Assembly: GCF_002575655.3 (NCBI RefSeq)
Contig: NC_053037.3
Span: 506,052,544-506,116,543 of the forward strand
Reading direction: 5' to 3'
Source of the DNA: Aegilops tauschii subsp. strangulata
Taxonomy: Eukaryota; Streptophyta; Magnoliopsida; Poales; Poaceae
DNA length: 64,000 nt
Shown: piece by piece, positions 45,831 through 58,313 of the stretch
Position numbering within the stretch: position 1 is the stretch's first letter
Layout: the number at the start of each line of letters is the position of its first letter
Translations under genes and position numbers: made by a program
The notes under the pieces: model-generated
The model's database searches: none
What the model saw: only the letters and a program-made list of their open reading frames with translations
Told to the model about the DNA's origin: nothing

Positions 45831-48800
45831 GGCTGGTTGTAATGGTATTATTGTCAGGACCCCGATTCTAAGTCACACCGATCTAGCATGTAACACATCA
45901 TATCACTTTGCGGCCTCACGCACGGTATTCCCACGGGTGCCACCTTACCTGGCCCGGGACCATTTGCGCCTTTTGGCTCACGTATATGATAGTGTCGCTA
46001 GCATCCAATATGACAGAGAACTCGGGCCGACATGACTAGTCGTGAACCCAAAGTGGCACTAACTTACAGGGACATGCATACATGACCCAGCATTCAAGTC
46101 ATACAAGCAATAGCACAAGCGGAAGCTTAAACATGTCTGAGTACAGACAACTACAAATGAAAAAGGCTGAGAAGCCTGACTATCTACCAGACCCTCCTGG
46201 GGGTACAAAATCGTAGCTGAGGTAACAAGCTAAACGTCGAAGTCCACGCGGAACTACTAGCAAGACTGAAGTCTCTCTGCAAAAACATAAATTAAGCAAA
46301 CGTGAGTACAAATGTACCCAGCAAGACTTACATGAGAACTATGTACATATGCATCAGTATCAACAAAGGGGATGGTGGAGTTTAACTGCAGCAAGCCAGC
46401 TTTGACTCGGTGGCTATCCTAAACTACGACTGCAAGTAACTCTTTTGAGGTGGTGCACACGAGTCCACATATTCACCATATTAAGACACCACTATGGATC
46501 CGCTCCCATCTCCCTACGAGAACACCATCCGTAGCACTCACTCTTATCTTTCGCATTTTAGAGTATCCACTTTCACTTGTCTATGAACTGTACAGGCAAC
46601 CCAGAAGTCCTTTACCGCAGACACGGCTATTCGAATAGATGATGTTAACCCTGCAGGGGTGTACTTCTTCACACACGCTCTCGCCACTTACAACCATGTA
46701 CACGTCATGTATCTCGGCAACCTTCAAGCGGAAGCCTGTCGAGGGAGTCGGCCACGACCTGACTAACCACACAAGTCTCTCGTCCAGGTTTATCTCCTAT
46801 TCGGGTTCCATCCGCAAGGAGATCCGGCCGGGGTGTCGCTCACGGCCCCAAACGATGTGTACAGGGTTCCAAGCCCACCAAACGGGCGACGCTTGGCATA
46901 CCCGGCCACGGTGCCTAGTCTGTCCCAAGCCCACCTGTACCGGGTGCCACTTGGTAGACTACTAACACTACCTACAAACACCAGAAACTACTTGCAACTC
47001 CTGGACAGAGATCATGTTGATTAATAAGTTGAGAGGGGTCGAGTTACCGAAACCCAATGTGTGGTAGTAACTGTTCATGGATCACAAACACAGAACTCAG
47101 TTCTTGAGAACGGCTTCAATGAGACAACCCACCATGTACTCCTACATGGCCTCTCACCAATACCTTTACCAAATCGTGTTCACACACTTAGCTCACAACA
47201 GTAGGACATGTTCACACACCTCTAATTCATCCCCGATGAATCAGACCTGACTCAACTCTAGGCAGTAGCAGACATGACAAACAAGCATGAATGAGTAGGC
47301 ACATCAGGGCTCAAACAACTCCTACTCATGCTAGTGGGTTTCATCTATTTACTGTGGCAATGGCAGGTCATGCAGAGGAAATGGGTTCAGCTACCGCAGC
47401 ATGTAACAGTTGAAACGGTGTTGTCCTAATGCAGTAAAAGAGAGCAGGAGCAAGAGAGTGGGATTGTATCGGAATGAACAAGGGGGTTTTGCTTGCCTGG
47501 CACTTCTGAAGATAGTATAGCTCTTCATCGGTGTCATCGATCACGTTGTCGGAAACATCATCTACTAAGAGGGAACAACCACCCGCAAACACAAAAGGAA
47601 CCACAATCAATGCAATGCAACAATATGATGCATGGTCATGACATGGCAATATGCTATGATTTGGGCTAATGCAATAGAAAGTCATTTTAATTGAAGTGGA
47701 ATTCAAAACTACATCAAATTCCAACTCCAAACCTATTATGAAATTTGCCCTAATCATGTTTCATCCTAAACAGTGAGGTTAACTTGCTCAAACATGCATG
47801 AACATGGCATAACAGATTCTTTGGATTTTTCTGATCATTTTTCATATATAACTCTTTTCAATTGGAGCTACGGTTTAATTTCTATGATTTTTAGAATATT
47901 AGGATATTTTCTGAAATAAATAAATCATTTTTGATTTATTTAAAATCCAGAAAACAATTATGATGTCAGCACTATGTCATTGTGATGTCAGCAGGTCAAC
48001 TGGGTGGCCCAGGTCAAACTGACCAGTGGGTCCCATTGGTCGGTGACCCAGAGCTGGTTAGTGTCTCAGACAGGTGGGGTCGGGTCAACGGACACATCAG
48101 CGTAGTCAAAACTGACACGTGGCCCCACGGTAATTAGATTAACCTTAAACTATTTGGTTAGTCGTTAGTTTTGCGGTGGGGCCCGGCTGTCATTGACTGC
48201 AGGGGGTAATTAGCAGAATGCTTAGGCCCTAATGGCCAGTTACGCCGGCGGTTAGCCACCGGCGACCACAGCCGACGGCGGAGGTACTCCGGCCGGCCGA
48301 TTCGGGCGGCCGTTTGAAGCGCGGCTAGGCTCTTTCGAATGCCCGCAGAGCGGCGCGTCGGGTGGTGCAAGTGGCAGCTGCAAGGGAGGGCTGTAGCGTC
48401 GCCGGCGTCGAGGTGGGCGGCGGCGGCGCTCGGGCATATGCGGGCAGCGGTGCTACGGGGCACGGGCGAGCTAGCAAAAGGGATAGCCGGCCTCCTGGAG
48501 GCACGACGAGCTCGTTGCCGTGCTCTGCAACGACGGGCGCGGGCTGCAATGGTGGCGCACGACAACGCAGGCGGCGGCGGAGCTCGGCCATGGCGGCAGC
48601 GCTAGCTAGAGGTCGAGCGAAGCAACGAGGTTAGGGGTAGGGGAAAGAGGGGCTCACGGATGACTCGCAGAGAAGCTCAGAGTGCTCGGGGAGGTCCTAT
48701 AGCTCCTGAATCGGCAGCGAGGATCCACGGCGACCGACGAGGGGAATGACGGTGTTGGCGAGGCTTCAGGGCGTCCGGCGTTGCGTGGCTCAGCGAGGGG

Positions 48801-49875
48801 GTCGAGGACGAAGTGGCGGAGCTTCTGGACGCGGAGAGAGGTTCAGGAGGAGGCGGTGGCTACGGTGAACGGCGTCGGTGGCGACGAGCCCCGCTCGGTG
48901 GTGAGAGAGAGAGGGATCCAGGGAAGGGGAAGGACGAGGGGAGAGAGGGAGAGGACCAGGGGGCTGCGTGTCGACGTCCAGAGAGGGCCAGAGCGAAGCA
49001 GCAAGCAGGAGGTGGCCGGCCGGGTCGCGTGGCCGCGCGCGCTGGGCGTGTGCCCCTGTGCTCCTGGCGCAAGGAAGGGGACGACTGGTGTCGGCCAGTC
49101 AGCTGGGCCGGCCTGCTGGGCTAGGACAGCTGGGCCGCCAGGTAAGGTTGCCCAGGTAGGTTCTTGTCTCTCTCTTTTCTAATTCTGTTTTGTTTTCTAT
49201 TTTGTTATGTTTGTTTTGATTTAGTTTAGGCACTAAATCATTTTAATAAATTCTGAAAATTATTGTGGATGTTAGGTGAACTACTCTAGAGCTCCACAAA
49301 TAACTTCAGAATATTTGGACCATTTAAAATATATATAGCATTTAAATGGCTCCAACTCAAATAATTTTGTGTTAATTCAAGAATCCAAAAATGACATAAA
49401 AATATATTCATCATTTTTAGCAGAGGTCTGCACCTTAACCAGAAATCATGAACTTTTCTTGAGCATTTTGGGTTCATTGAGAAAGATTTTATTTGAACCT
49501 ATTTGAGTTCATTTGGTGCTAGGGTTTATCAATCCCCAATTCAAATTTCTTGAATTTAAACATGATGACATGAATGCTTTCATGCAATTAGTTACAAGCA
49601 ATTCTAGGGCTGTGACAATTATCATAAGCGGTATCATGCATGCCAACTAGACTTTCTGGTTGATGTAGCACACAATTAAATGAGGAAAGAGAGGATGTGG
49701 TATCATATCATGATACTGTGTCATATTAAATGTTGTACTACTACTTTGTGTCATGCATGAAAATTAGTAAGGCAACCTAAGATGCTAATTTATGATACTA
49801 TGCATTACGGAAGTAGTATCCTATACTATCATATGCTTGATACTAGTATATATGATACTCCCCATTCAACTAGCC
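45831..49875. mobile_element. Tourist-like MITE interrupted by solo LTR B
   Basis: The ends ggctggttgtaatgg (45831) and ccattcaactagcc (49875) are flanked by the 3-bp duplication tta (45828-45830, 49876-49878), typical of PIF/Harbinger. Without B it is about 270 bp, with tatcat words throughout. Confidence 0.78.
45852..49617 (-). mobile_element. Solo-LTR-like unit B (3.8 kb)
   Basis: Plus-strand ends are tgtcaggaccccgattc and tagggctgtgaca, flanked by the perfect 5-bp duplication attat (45847-45851, 49618-49622). It has no retroelement genes. On the minus strand a weak TATA-like site near 48695 precedes a GC-rich leader (48230-49150). Its ends and promoter area resemble unit A, so the two are probably related families. 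Confidence 0.72.
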
Positions 49876-50187
49876 TTATAGGGCTCAATTCAAAAATCTC
49901 ACCAACCAAGGTAGATGGTGAGTGGTGGAATACTTTTTGTAGTTTGCAAAAACACCCAATTAATGCTTTTGTTTTCCTCAAAAAATTATGTTTTCCAATG
50001 TATTAATTGCAATACATGCATGCATATATAAAGTACATGCATTGGTCAACTTTCTCTTAATACTTGCATGCAATGATATAATGCACCTTGGAATCTGGAC
50101 ATGTGATGAGGAACAACCAAATTGAGCCTTATAAAATGGAAAAACTAAAATTTTGAGATAAGCCTATAAACCGGAAAGGAGGGAGTA

Positions 50188-50602
50188 TATATGCATGATA
50201 CTAGTATATGATCGGCAATACCTCCGTAATGCGCGCATGCATAGTATCATAAGTTAGTATCTTAGGTTCCTTATTAATTACCATGCATGACATAAAGTAG
50301 TACAACATTTAATATGATACGGTATCATGATATGATATCGTATCATGATATGATACCACACCCTCTCTTTCATCATTTAACTGTGTGCCACATCATCCAA
50401 AAAGTCTAGTTGGCATGCATCATACCGCTGGATACTCCCATATTACGACCAGCCTTATTAGGGTGGCCATAGTGGGGGTATCATAGCCGGTATCGTGCAC
50501 TCGTCAGGAATAGAAAATATGATGATGTGGCAAAGAAGCAGTAACATAGGTAGATACCGTAACATATATATATAATAAATGCTATACTACTTTGTGTCAT
50601 GC
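50188..50602. mobile_element. Tourist-like MITEs to the left of G3
   Basis: One MITE runs to about 50452 and ends attacgaccagcc. A second starts ggtggccatagtggggg (about 50456) and is cut by G3 at 50602, resuming at 63395. Palindromic tatcatgatatgata repeats lie at 50320-50362. Confidence 0.6.
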
Positions 50603-50700
50603 TGCTACCTCTTGAGCACTGCGTTGGTTTTCCCTTGAAGAGGAAAGGGTGATGCAGCAAAGTAGCGTAAGTATTTCCCTCAGTTTTTGAGAACCAAGGT
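50603..50700 (-). repeat. 3' LTR remnant of G3
   Basis: tgctacctcttgagc to gaaccaaggt, the terminal 98 bp of the LTR, ending where C2 starts. Confidence 0.9.
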
Positions 50701-52426
50701 TGTTGGGGAACGTAGTAATTTCAAAAAATTTCCTACGCACACACAGGATCATGGTGATGCATAGCAACGAGAGGGGAGACTGTTGTCCACGTACCCTCGT
50801 AGACCGAAAGCGGAAGCGTTAGCACAACGCGGTTGATGTAGTCGTATGTCTTCACGATCCGACCGATCAAGTACCGAACACACGGCACCTCCGAGTTCAG
50901 CACACGTTCAGCTCGATGACGTCCCTCAAACTCCGATCCAGCCGAGCTTTGAGGGAGAGTTCCGTCAGCACGACGGCGTGGTGACGATGATGATGTTCTA
51001 CCGACGTAGGGCTTCGCCTAAGCACTGCTACGATATTATCAAGGTGGATTATGGTGGAGGGGGGCACCGCACACGGCTAAGAGATCAAGAGATCAATTGT
51101 TGTGTCTCCAAGGGGTGCCCCCTCCCCGTATATAAAGGAGTGGAGGAGGGGGAGGGCCGACCCTCTCTATGGCGCGCCCTAGGAGGAGTCCTACTCCCAC
51201 CGGGAGTAGGATTCCCCCCTTCCAAGTAGTAGGAGTACGAGTCAAGGAAAGGGGAGAGAGAAGAGAAGGAAGGAGGGGGCGCAGCCCCTCCCCCTAGTCC
51301 AATTTGGACTAGGCCTTGGGGGGCGCGCAACCTCTCCTCTCTCTTTCTCCTAAAGCCCAATAAGGCCCATATACTCCCCGGCGAATTCCCGTAACTCTCC
51401 GGTACTCCGAAAAATACTCGAATCACTCGGAACCTTTCCGATGTCCGAATATAGTCGTCCAATATATCGATCTTTACGTCTCGACCATTTCGAGACTCCT
51501 CGTCATGGCCCCGATTTTATCCGGGACTCCGATCTACCTTCGGTACATCAAAACACATAAACTCATTATATAACCGTCATCGAACTTTAAGCGTGCGGAC
51601 CCTACGGGTTCGAGAACAATGTAGACATGACCGAGACACGTCTCCAGTCAATAACCAATAGCGGAACCTGGATGCTCATATTGGCTCCCACATATTGTAC
51701 GAAGATCTTTATCGGACAAACCGCATAACAACATACGTTGTTCCCTTGGCATCGGTATGTTACTTGCCTGAGATTCGATCGTCGGTATCTCAATACCTAG
51801 TTCAATCTCGTTACCGGCAAGTCTCTTTACTCGTTCTGTAATACATCATCCCACAACTAACTCATTAGTTACAATGCTTGCAAGGCTTATAGTGATGTGC
51901 ATTACCGAGTGGGCCCAGAGATACCTCTCCGACAATCGGAGTGACAAATCCTAATCTCGAAATACGCCAACCCAACAAGTACCTTCGGAGACACCTGTAG
52001 AGCACCTTTATAATCACCCAGTTACGTTGTGACGTTTGGTAGCACACAAAGTATTCCTCCGGTAAACGGGAGTTGCATAATCTCATAGCCATAGGAACAT
52101 GTATAAGTTATGAAGAAAGCAATAGCAGAATACTAAACGATCGTGTGCTAAGCTAACGCAATGGGTCAGGTCAATCACATCATTCTCCTAATGATGTGAT
52201 CCCGTTAATCAAATGACAACTCATGTCTATGGCTAGGAAACTTAACCATCTTTGATTCAACGAGCTAGTCAAGTAGAGGCATACTAGTGACACTCTTTTT
52301 GTCTATGTATTCACACATGTATCAAGTTTCCGGTTAATAAAATTCTAGCATGAATAATAAACATTTATCATGAAATAAGGAAATAAATAATAACTTTATT
52401 ATTGCCTCTAGGGCATATTTCCTTCA
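50701..52426 (-). repeat. 3' LTR of C2
   Basis: 1726 bp, plus-strand ends tgttggggaacg and atttccttca. Length and ends suit BARE/WIS/Angela-type LTRs. The GC-rich centre (51130-51330) includes ggagtcctactccc inverted repeats. Confidence 0.93.
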
Positions 52427-52441
52427 GTCTCCCACTTGCAC
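52427..52441 (-). promoter_or_regulatory. Polypurine tract of C2
   Basis: The minus strand reads gtgcaagtgggagac directly before the LTR start, as in C1. Confidence 0.7.
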
Positions 52442-52456
52442 TAGAGTCAATAATCT

Positions 52457-52601
52457 AGTTCACATCGCCATGTGATTTAACACCAATAGTTCACATCACC
52501 ATGTGATTAACACCCATAGTTCACATCGTTATGTGACCAACACTCAAAGGGTTTACTAGAGTCAATAATCTAGTTCACATCGCTATGTGATTAACACCGA
52601 A
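52457..52601. repeat. Degenerate tandem repeat in the 3' untranslated region of C2
   Basis: Four copies of a unit of about 30 bp, agttcacatcgNNatgtg plus attaacaccna, with a 40-base interruption before the last copy. C1 lacks the array at the matching place. Confidence 0.75.
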
Positions 52602-52639
52602 AGAGTACTAAGGTGTGATCATGTTTTCCTTGTGAGAGA

Positions 52640-55494
52640 AGTTTAGTCAATGGGTCTGCCACATTCAGATCCGTATGTATTTTGCAAATTTCTATGTCAA
52701 CAATGCTCTGCACGATGCTACTCTAGCTAATTGCTCCCACTTTCAATATGCATCCAGATTGAGACTTAGAGTCATCTGGATAAGTGTCAAAATTTGCATC
52801 GACGTAACCCTTTTCGACGAACCTTTTGTCACCTCCATAATCGAGAAACATATCCTTATTCCACTAAGGATAATTTTGACCGCTATCCAGTGATCTACTC
52901 CTAGATCACTATTGTACTCCCTTTGCCAAACTCAGTGTAGGGTATACAATAGGTCTGGTACACAGCATGGCATACTTTATAGAACCTATGGCTGAGGCAT
53001 AGGGAATGACTTTCATTCTCTCTCTATTTTCTGCCGTGGTCGGGCTTTGAGTCTTACTCAAATTTCCCACCTTGTAGCACAGGCAAGAACTCTTTCTTTG
53101 ACTGTTGCATTTTGAACCACTTCAAAATCTTGTCAAGGTATGTACTCATTGAAAAAACTTATCAAGCGTCTTGATCTATCTCTATAGATCTTGATGCTCA
53201 ATATGTAAGTAGCTTCACCGAGGTATTTCTTTGAAAAACTCTTTTCAAACACTCCTTTATGCTTTGCAGAATAATTCTACATTATTTCCGATCAACAATA
53301 TGTCATTCACATATACTTATCAAAAATGTTGTAGTGCTCCCACTCACTTTCTTGTAAATACAGGCTTCACCGCAAGTCTGTATAAAACTATATGGTTTGA
53401 TCAACTTATCAAATAGTATATTCCAACTCCGAGATGCTTGCACCAGTCCATAGATGGATCGCTGGAGCTTGCATATTTATTTAGCACCTTTAGGATTGAT
53501 AAAACCTTCTAGTTGCATCATATACAACTCTTCTTTAATAAATCCATTAAGGAATGCAGTTTTGTTTTATCCATTTGCCAGATTTCATAAAGTGCAGCAA
53601 TTGCTAACATGATTCGGACAGACTTAAGCATAGATACGAGTGAGAAACTCTCATCGTAGTCAACACCTTGAACTTGTCGAAAACCTTTTGCGACAATTCT
53701 AGCTTTATAGATAGTAACACTACTATCAGCGTCCGTCTTCCTCTTGAAAATCCATTTAATCTTAATGGCTCGCCGATCATTGGACAAGTCAATCAAAGTC
53801 CATACTTTGTTCTCATACATCGATCCCATCTCAGATTTCATGGCCTCAAGCCATTTCGCGGAATCTGGGCTCATCATCGCTTCCTCATAGTTCGTAGGTT
53901 CGTCATGGTCAAGTAACATGACCTCCAGAATAGGATTACCGTACCACTCTGGTGCGGATCTCACTCTGGTAGACCTTCGAGGTTCGGTAGTAACTTGATC
54001 TGAAGTTACATGATCATCATCATTAGCTTCCTCACTAATTGGTGTAGGAGTCTCAGGAACAGATTTCTGTGATGAACTACTTTCTAATAAGGGAGCAGGT
54101 ACAGTTACCTCATCAAGTTCTACTTTCCTCCCACTCACTTCTTTCGAGAGAAACTCCTTCTCTAGAAAGGATCCATTCTTAGCAACGAATGTCTTGCCTT
54201 CGGATCTGTGACAGAAGGTGTACCCAACAGTCTCCTTTGAGTATCCTATGAAGACACATTTCTCCGATTTGGGTTCAAGCTTATCATGTTGAAACTTTTT
54301 CACATAAGCATCGCAACCCCAAACTTTAAGAAACGACAACTTTGGTTTCTTGCCATACCACAGTTCATAAGGTGTCATCTCAACGGATTTAGATGGTGCC
54401 CTTTTTTTAACGTGAATGCAGCTGTCTCTAATGCATAACCCCAAGACGATAGTGGTAGATTGGTAAGAAACATCATAGATCGCACCATATCTAATAAAGT
54501 ACGGTTATGACGTCCGGACACACCATTACGCTGTGGTGTTCCAGGTGGCGTGAGTTGCGAAACTATTCCGCATTGTTTCAAATGAAGACCAAACTCGTAA
54601 CTCAAATATTCTCCTCCACGATCAGATCGTAGAAACTTTATTTTCTTGTTACGATGATTTTCCACTTCACTCTGAAATTATATGAACTTTTCAAATGTTT
54701 CAGACTTTATGTTTCATCAAGTAGATATACCCATATCTGCTCAAATCATCTGTGTAGGTCAGAAAATAACGATACCTACCACGAGCCTCAATATTCGTCG
54801 GACCACATACATCAGTATGTATGATTTCCAACAAATCTGTTGCTCGCTCCATTGTTTCGGAGAACGGCGTTTTAGTCATCTTGCCCAAGAGGCATGGTTC
54901 GCAAGCATCAAGTGATTCGTAATCAAGTGATTCCAAAAGTCCATCATCATGGAGTTTCTTCATGCGCTTTACACCAATATGACCTAAACGGCAGTGCCAC
55001 AAATAAGTTGCACTATCATTATTAACTTTGCATATTTTGGCTTCAATATTATGAAAATGTGTATCACCACGATCGAGATCCAACAAACCATTTTCATTGG
55101 GTGTATGACCATAGAAGGTTTTATTCATGTAAACAGAACAACAATTATTCTCCAACTTACATGAATAACCGTTTTGCAATAAACATGATCCAATCATATT
55201 CATGCTCAACGCAAACACCAAATAACACTTATTTAGGTTCAACACTAATCCCGAAAGTTATATGGATTGTGCGATGATGATCACATCAATCTTGGAACTA
55301 CATCCAACACACATCGTCACTTCACCCTTAACTAGTTTCTGTTCATTCTGCAACTCCCGTTTCGAGTTACAACTCTTAGCAACTGAACCAGTATCAAATA
55401 CCGAGGGGTTGCTAAGAACACTAGTAAAATACACATCAATAACATGTATATCAAATATAACTTTGTTCACTTTGCCAGCCTTCTTATCCGCCAA
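52640..55494 (-). pseudogene. C2 pol: protease remnant, integrase, reverse transcriptase, RNase H
   Basis: Minus strand, many breaks. Zinc finger and first integrase Asp at 54700-55245 (LWHCRLGHIGVKRM, CEPCLLGK, HTDVCGP). Second Asp at 54375-54665 (SDRGGEY), but the catalytic Glu is Gly (SGRHNRT against SERRNRT in C1). Integrase C-terminus and reverse-transcriptase start at 53518-54444 (YELWYGKKP, KARIVAKGFRQVQGVDYDES). The YVDD site (53302-53313) reads YVND. Part of RNase H is deleted near 52697. The protease Asp motif is not clear in 55258-55494. Confidence 0.85.
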
Positions 55495-56330
55495 TTATTT
55501 GGGGTAGTTCTGCTTCCAGTGACCAGTCCTTTTGCAGTAGAAGCACTCAGTCTCAGGCTTAGGTCCAAACTTGGGCTTCTTCACTTGAGCAGCAACTTGC
55601 TTGCTGTTCTACATGAAGCCCCCTTTCTTTCCCTTTGCCCTTTTCTTGAAACTAGTGGTCTTGTTAATCATCAACACTTGATGCTCTTTCTTGATTTCTG
55701 ATTTCATCATCATGAAAAGCTCGGGAATCGTCTACGTTATCCCTTGCATACTATAGTTCATCACGAAGTTCTACTAACTTGGTGATGGTGACTAGAGAAT
55801 TCTGTCAATCACTATCTTATCTGGAAGATTAACTCCCACTTGATTCAAGCGATTGTAGTACCCAGACAATCTGAGCACATGCTCACTGCTTGAGCTATTC
55901 TCCTCCATCTTTTAGCTATAGAACTTGTTGGAGACTTCATATCTCTCAACTAGGGTATTTGCTTGAAATATTAACTTCAACTCCTGGAACATCTCATATG
56001 GTCCATGATGTTCAAAACATCTTTGAAGTCCCGATTCTAAGCCGTTAAGCATGGTGCACTAAACTATCAAGTAGTCATCATATTGAGCTAGCCAAACGTT
56101 CATAATGTCTGCATCTGCTCCTGCAATAGGTCTGTCACCTAGCGGTGCATCAAGGACATAATTCTTCTGTGCAGCAATGAGGATAAACCCCAGATCACGG
56201 ATCCAATCCGCATCATTGCTACTAACATCTTTCAACTTAGTTTTCTCTAGGAACATATCAAAATAAAACAGGGGAGCTAAACGCGAGCTATTGATCTACA
56301 ACATAGATATGCTAATACTACCAGGACTAA
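55495..56330 (-). pseudogene. C2 gag
   Basis: Minus-strand gag remnant without a long open frame. The zinc knuckle is visible at 55503-55545 (CFYCKRTGHWKQN) but the last Cys is Tyr. Upstream fragments such as SNDADWIRDLGFILIAAQ (56059-56256) are in other frames. Confidence 0.6.
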
Positions 56331-57501
56331 GTTCATGATAAATTTAAGTTCAATTAATCATATTACTTAAGAACTCCCACTTAGATAGACATCCCTCTAA
56401 TCCTCTAAGTGATCACGTGATCCAAATCAACTAAACCATGTCCGATCATCACGTGAGATGGAGTAGTTTCATTGGTGAACATCACTATGTTGATCATATC
56501 TACTATATGATTCACGCACGACCTTTCGGTCTCAGTGTTCTGAGGCCATATCTGTTATATGCTAGGCTCCTCAAGTTTAACCTGAGTATTCCGCGTGTGC
56601 AACTGTTTTGCACCCGTTGTATTTAAACGTAGAGCCTATCACACCCGATCATCACGTGGTGTCTCAGCACGAAGAACTTTCGCAACGGTGCATACTCAGG
56701 GAGAACACTTATACCTTGATAATTTAGTGAGAGATCATCTTATAATGCTACCGTCAATCAAAGCAAGATAAGATGCATAAAAGATAAACATCACATGCAA
56801 TCAATATAAGTGATATGATATGGCTGTCATCATGTTGTGCTTGTGATCTCCATCTCCGAAGCACCGTCATGATCACCATCGTCACCGGCGCGACACCTTG
56901 ATCTCCATCGTAGCATCGTTGTCGTCTCGCCAACTTATGCTTCTACGACTATCGCTACCGCTTAGTGATAAAGTAAAGCATTACAGGGCGATTGCATTGC
57001 ATACAATAAAACGACAACCATATGGCTCCTGCCAGTTGCCGATAACTCGGTTACAAAACATGATCATCTCATACAATAAAATATAGAATCATGTCTTGAC
57101 CATATCACATCACAACATGCCCTGCAAAAACAAGTTAGACGTCCTCTACTTTGTTGTTGCAAGTTTTACGTGGCTGCTACGGGTTGAGCAAGAACCGTTC
57201 TTATCTACGCATCAAAACCACAACGATAGTTCGTCAAGTTAGTGATGTTTTAACCTTCTCAAGGACCGGGCGTAGCCACACTCGGTTCAACTAAAGTTGG
57301 AGAAACGGACACCCGCCAGCCACCTATGTGCAAAGCACGTCGGTAGAACCAGTCTCGCGTAAGCGTACGCGTAATGTCGGTCCGGGCCGCTTCATCCAAC
57401 AATACCGCCGAACCAAAGTATGACATGCTGGTAAGCAGTATGACTTGTATCGCCCACAACTCACTTGTGTTCTACTCGTGCATATAACACCTACGCATAA
57501 A
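56331..57501 (-). other. 5' leader of C2
   Basis: About 1.2 kb of noncoding sequence between gag and the primer-binding site, normal in length for BARE-type elements. Short frames on either strand have no similarity I recognise. Confidence 0.65.
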
Positions 57502-57519
57502 ACCAGGCTCGGATGCCAC
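57502..57519 (-). promoter_or_regulatory. Primer-binding site of C2 (degenerate)
   Basis: The minus strand reads gtggcatccgagcctgg just after the LTR, a mutated form of the tRNA-Met site tggtatcagagcc. Confidence 0.7.
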
Positions 57520-58313
57520 TGTTGGGGAACGTAGTAATTTCAGAAAAATTCCTACGCACACACAGGATCATGGTGATGCATAGCAACGAGAGGGGAGACT
57601 GTTGTCCACGTACCCTCGTAGACCGAAAGCGGAAGCGTTAGCACAACACGGTTGATGTAGTCGTATGTCTTCACGATCCGACCGATCAAGTACCGAACAC
57701 ACGGCACCTCCGAGTTCAGCACACGTTCAGCTCGATGACGTCCCTCAAACTCCGATCCAGCCGAGCTTTGAGGGAGAGTTCCGTCAGCACGACGGCGTGG
57801 TGACGATGATGATGTTCTACCGACGCAGGGCTTCGCCTAAGTACCGCTACAATATTATCGAGGTGGATTATGGTGGAGGGGGGCACCGCACACGGCTAAG
57901 AGATCAAGAGATCAATTGTTGTGTCTCCAAGAGGTGCCCCCCTCCCCATATATAAAGGAGTGGAGGAGGGGGAGGGCCGGCCCTCTCTATGGCGCGCCCT
58001 AGGAGGAGTCCTACTCCCATCGGGAGTAGGATACCCCCCTTCCAAGTAGTAGGAGTATGAGTCAAGGAAAGGGGAGAGAGAAGAGAAGGAAGGAGGGGGC
58101 GCAGCCCCTCCCCCTAGTCCAATTCGGACTAGGCCTTGGGGGGGCGCGCAGCCTCTCCTCTCTTCTTTCTCCTAAAGCCCAATAAGGCCCATATACACCC
58201 CGGCGAATTCCCGTAACTCTCCGGTACTCCGAAAAATACTCGAATCACTCGGAACCTTTCCGATGTCCGAATATAAACGTCCAATATATCGATCTTTACG
58301 TCTCAACCATTTC
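57520..58313 (-). repeat. 5' LTR of C2 (partial)
   Basis: Matches 50701-51494 of the 3' LTR closely, then stops in the middle of ccatttc at 58313. Confidence 0.92.

Larger units (their letters stand above)
45812..50185. mobile_element. Stowaway-type MITE interrupted by a second MITE
   Basis: The ends ctccctcctttccggttta (45812-45830) and aaaccggaaaggagggag (50168-50185) are inverted repeats flanked by TA (45810-45811, 50186-50187). The interior (49876-50185) holds ctcaattcaaaaatctcacc. It is split by the MITE at 45831-49875. Confidence 0.8.
50701..58313 (-). mobile_element. C2: Copia element of the C1 type, truncated in its 5' LTR
   Basis: Minus-strand element with a complete 3' LTR (50701-52426), degraded pol and gag, a leader, a primer-binding site and 794 bp of the 5' LTR (57520-58313). 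It breaks off abruptly at 58313 where G3 sequence begins. The left flank aaggt (50696-50700) is the presumed duplication; its partner is deleted. Confidence 0.9.

Noticed and set aside
48158..49182. Several frames in GC-rich DNA of unit B
   Set aside because: Same situation as in unit A: overlapping frames on both strands, no motif, inside an LTR-like unit.
40500..50600. Possible CRISPR-like or direct-repeat array
   Set aside because: The repeats are MITE units with inverted ends, variable spacing and eukaryotic context, with no unique spacers.
50846..51229. Frame beginning MSSRSDRSSTEHTAPP in the C2 LTR, repeated at 57665
   Set aside because: It lies wholly inside the LTR and is the complement of the transcribed strand. 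The repetition comes from the two LTRs.
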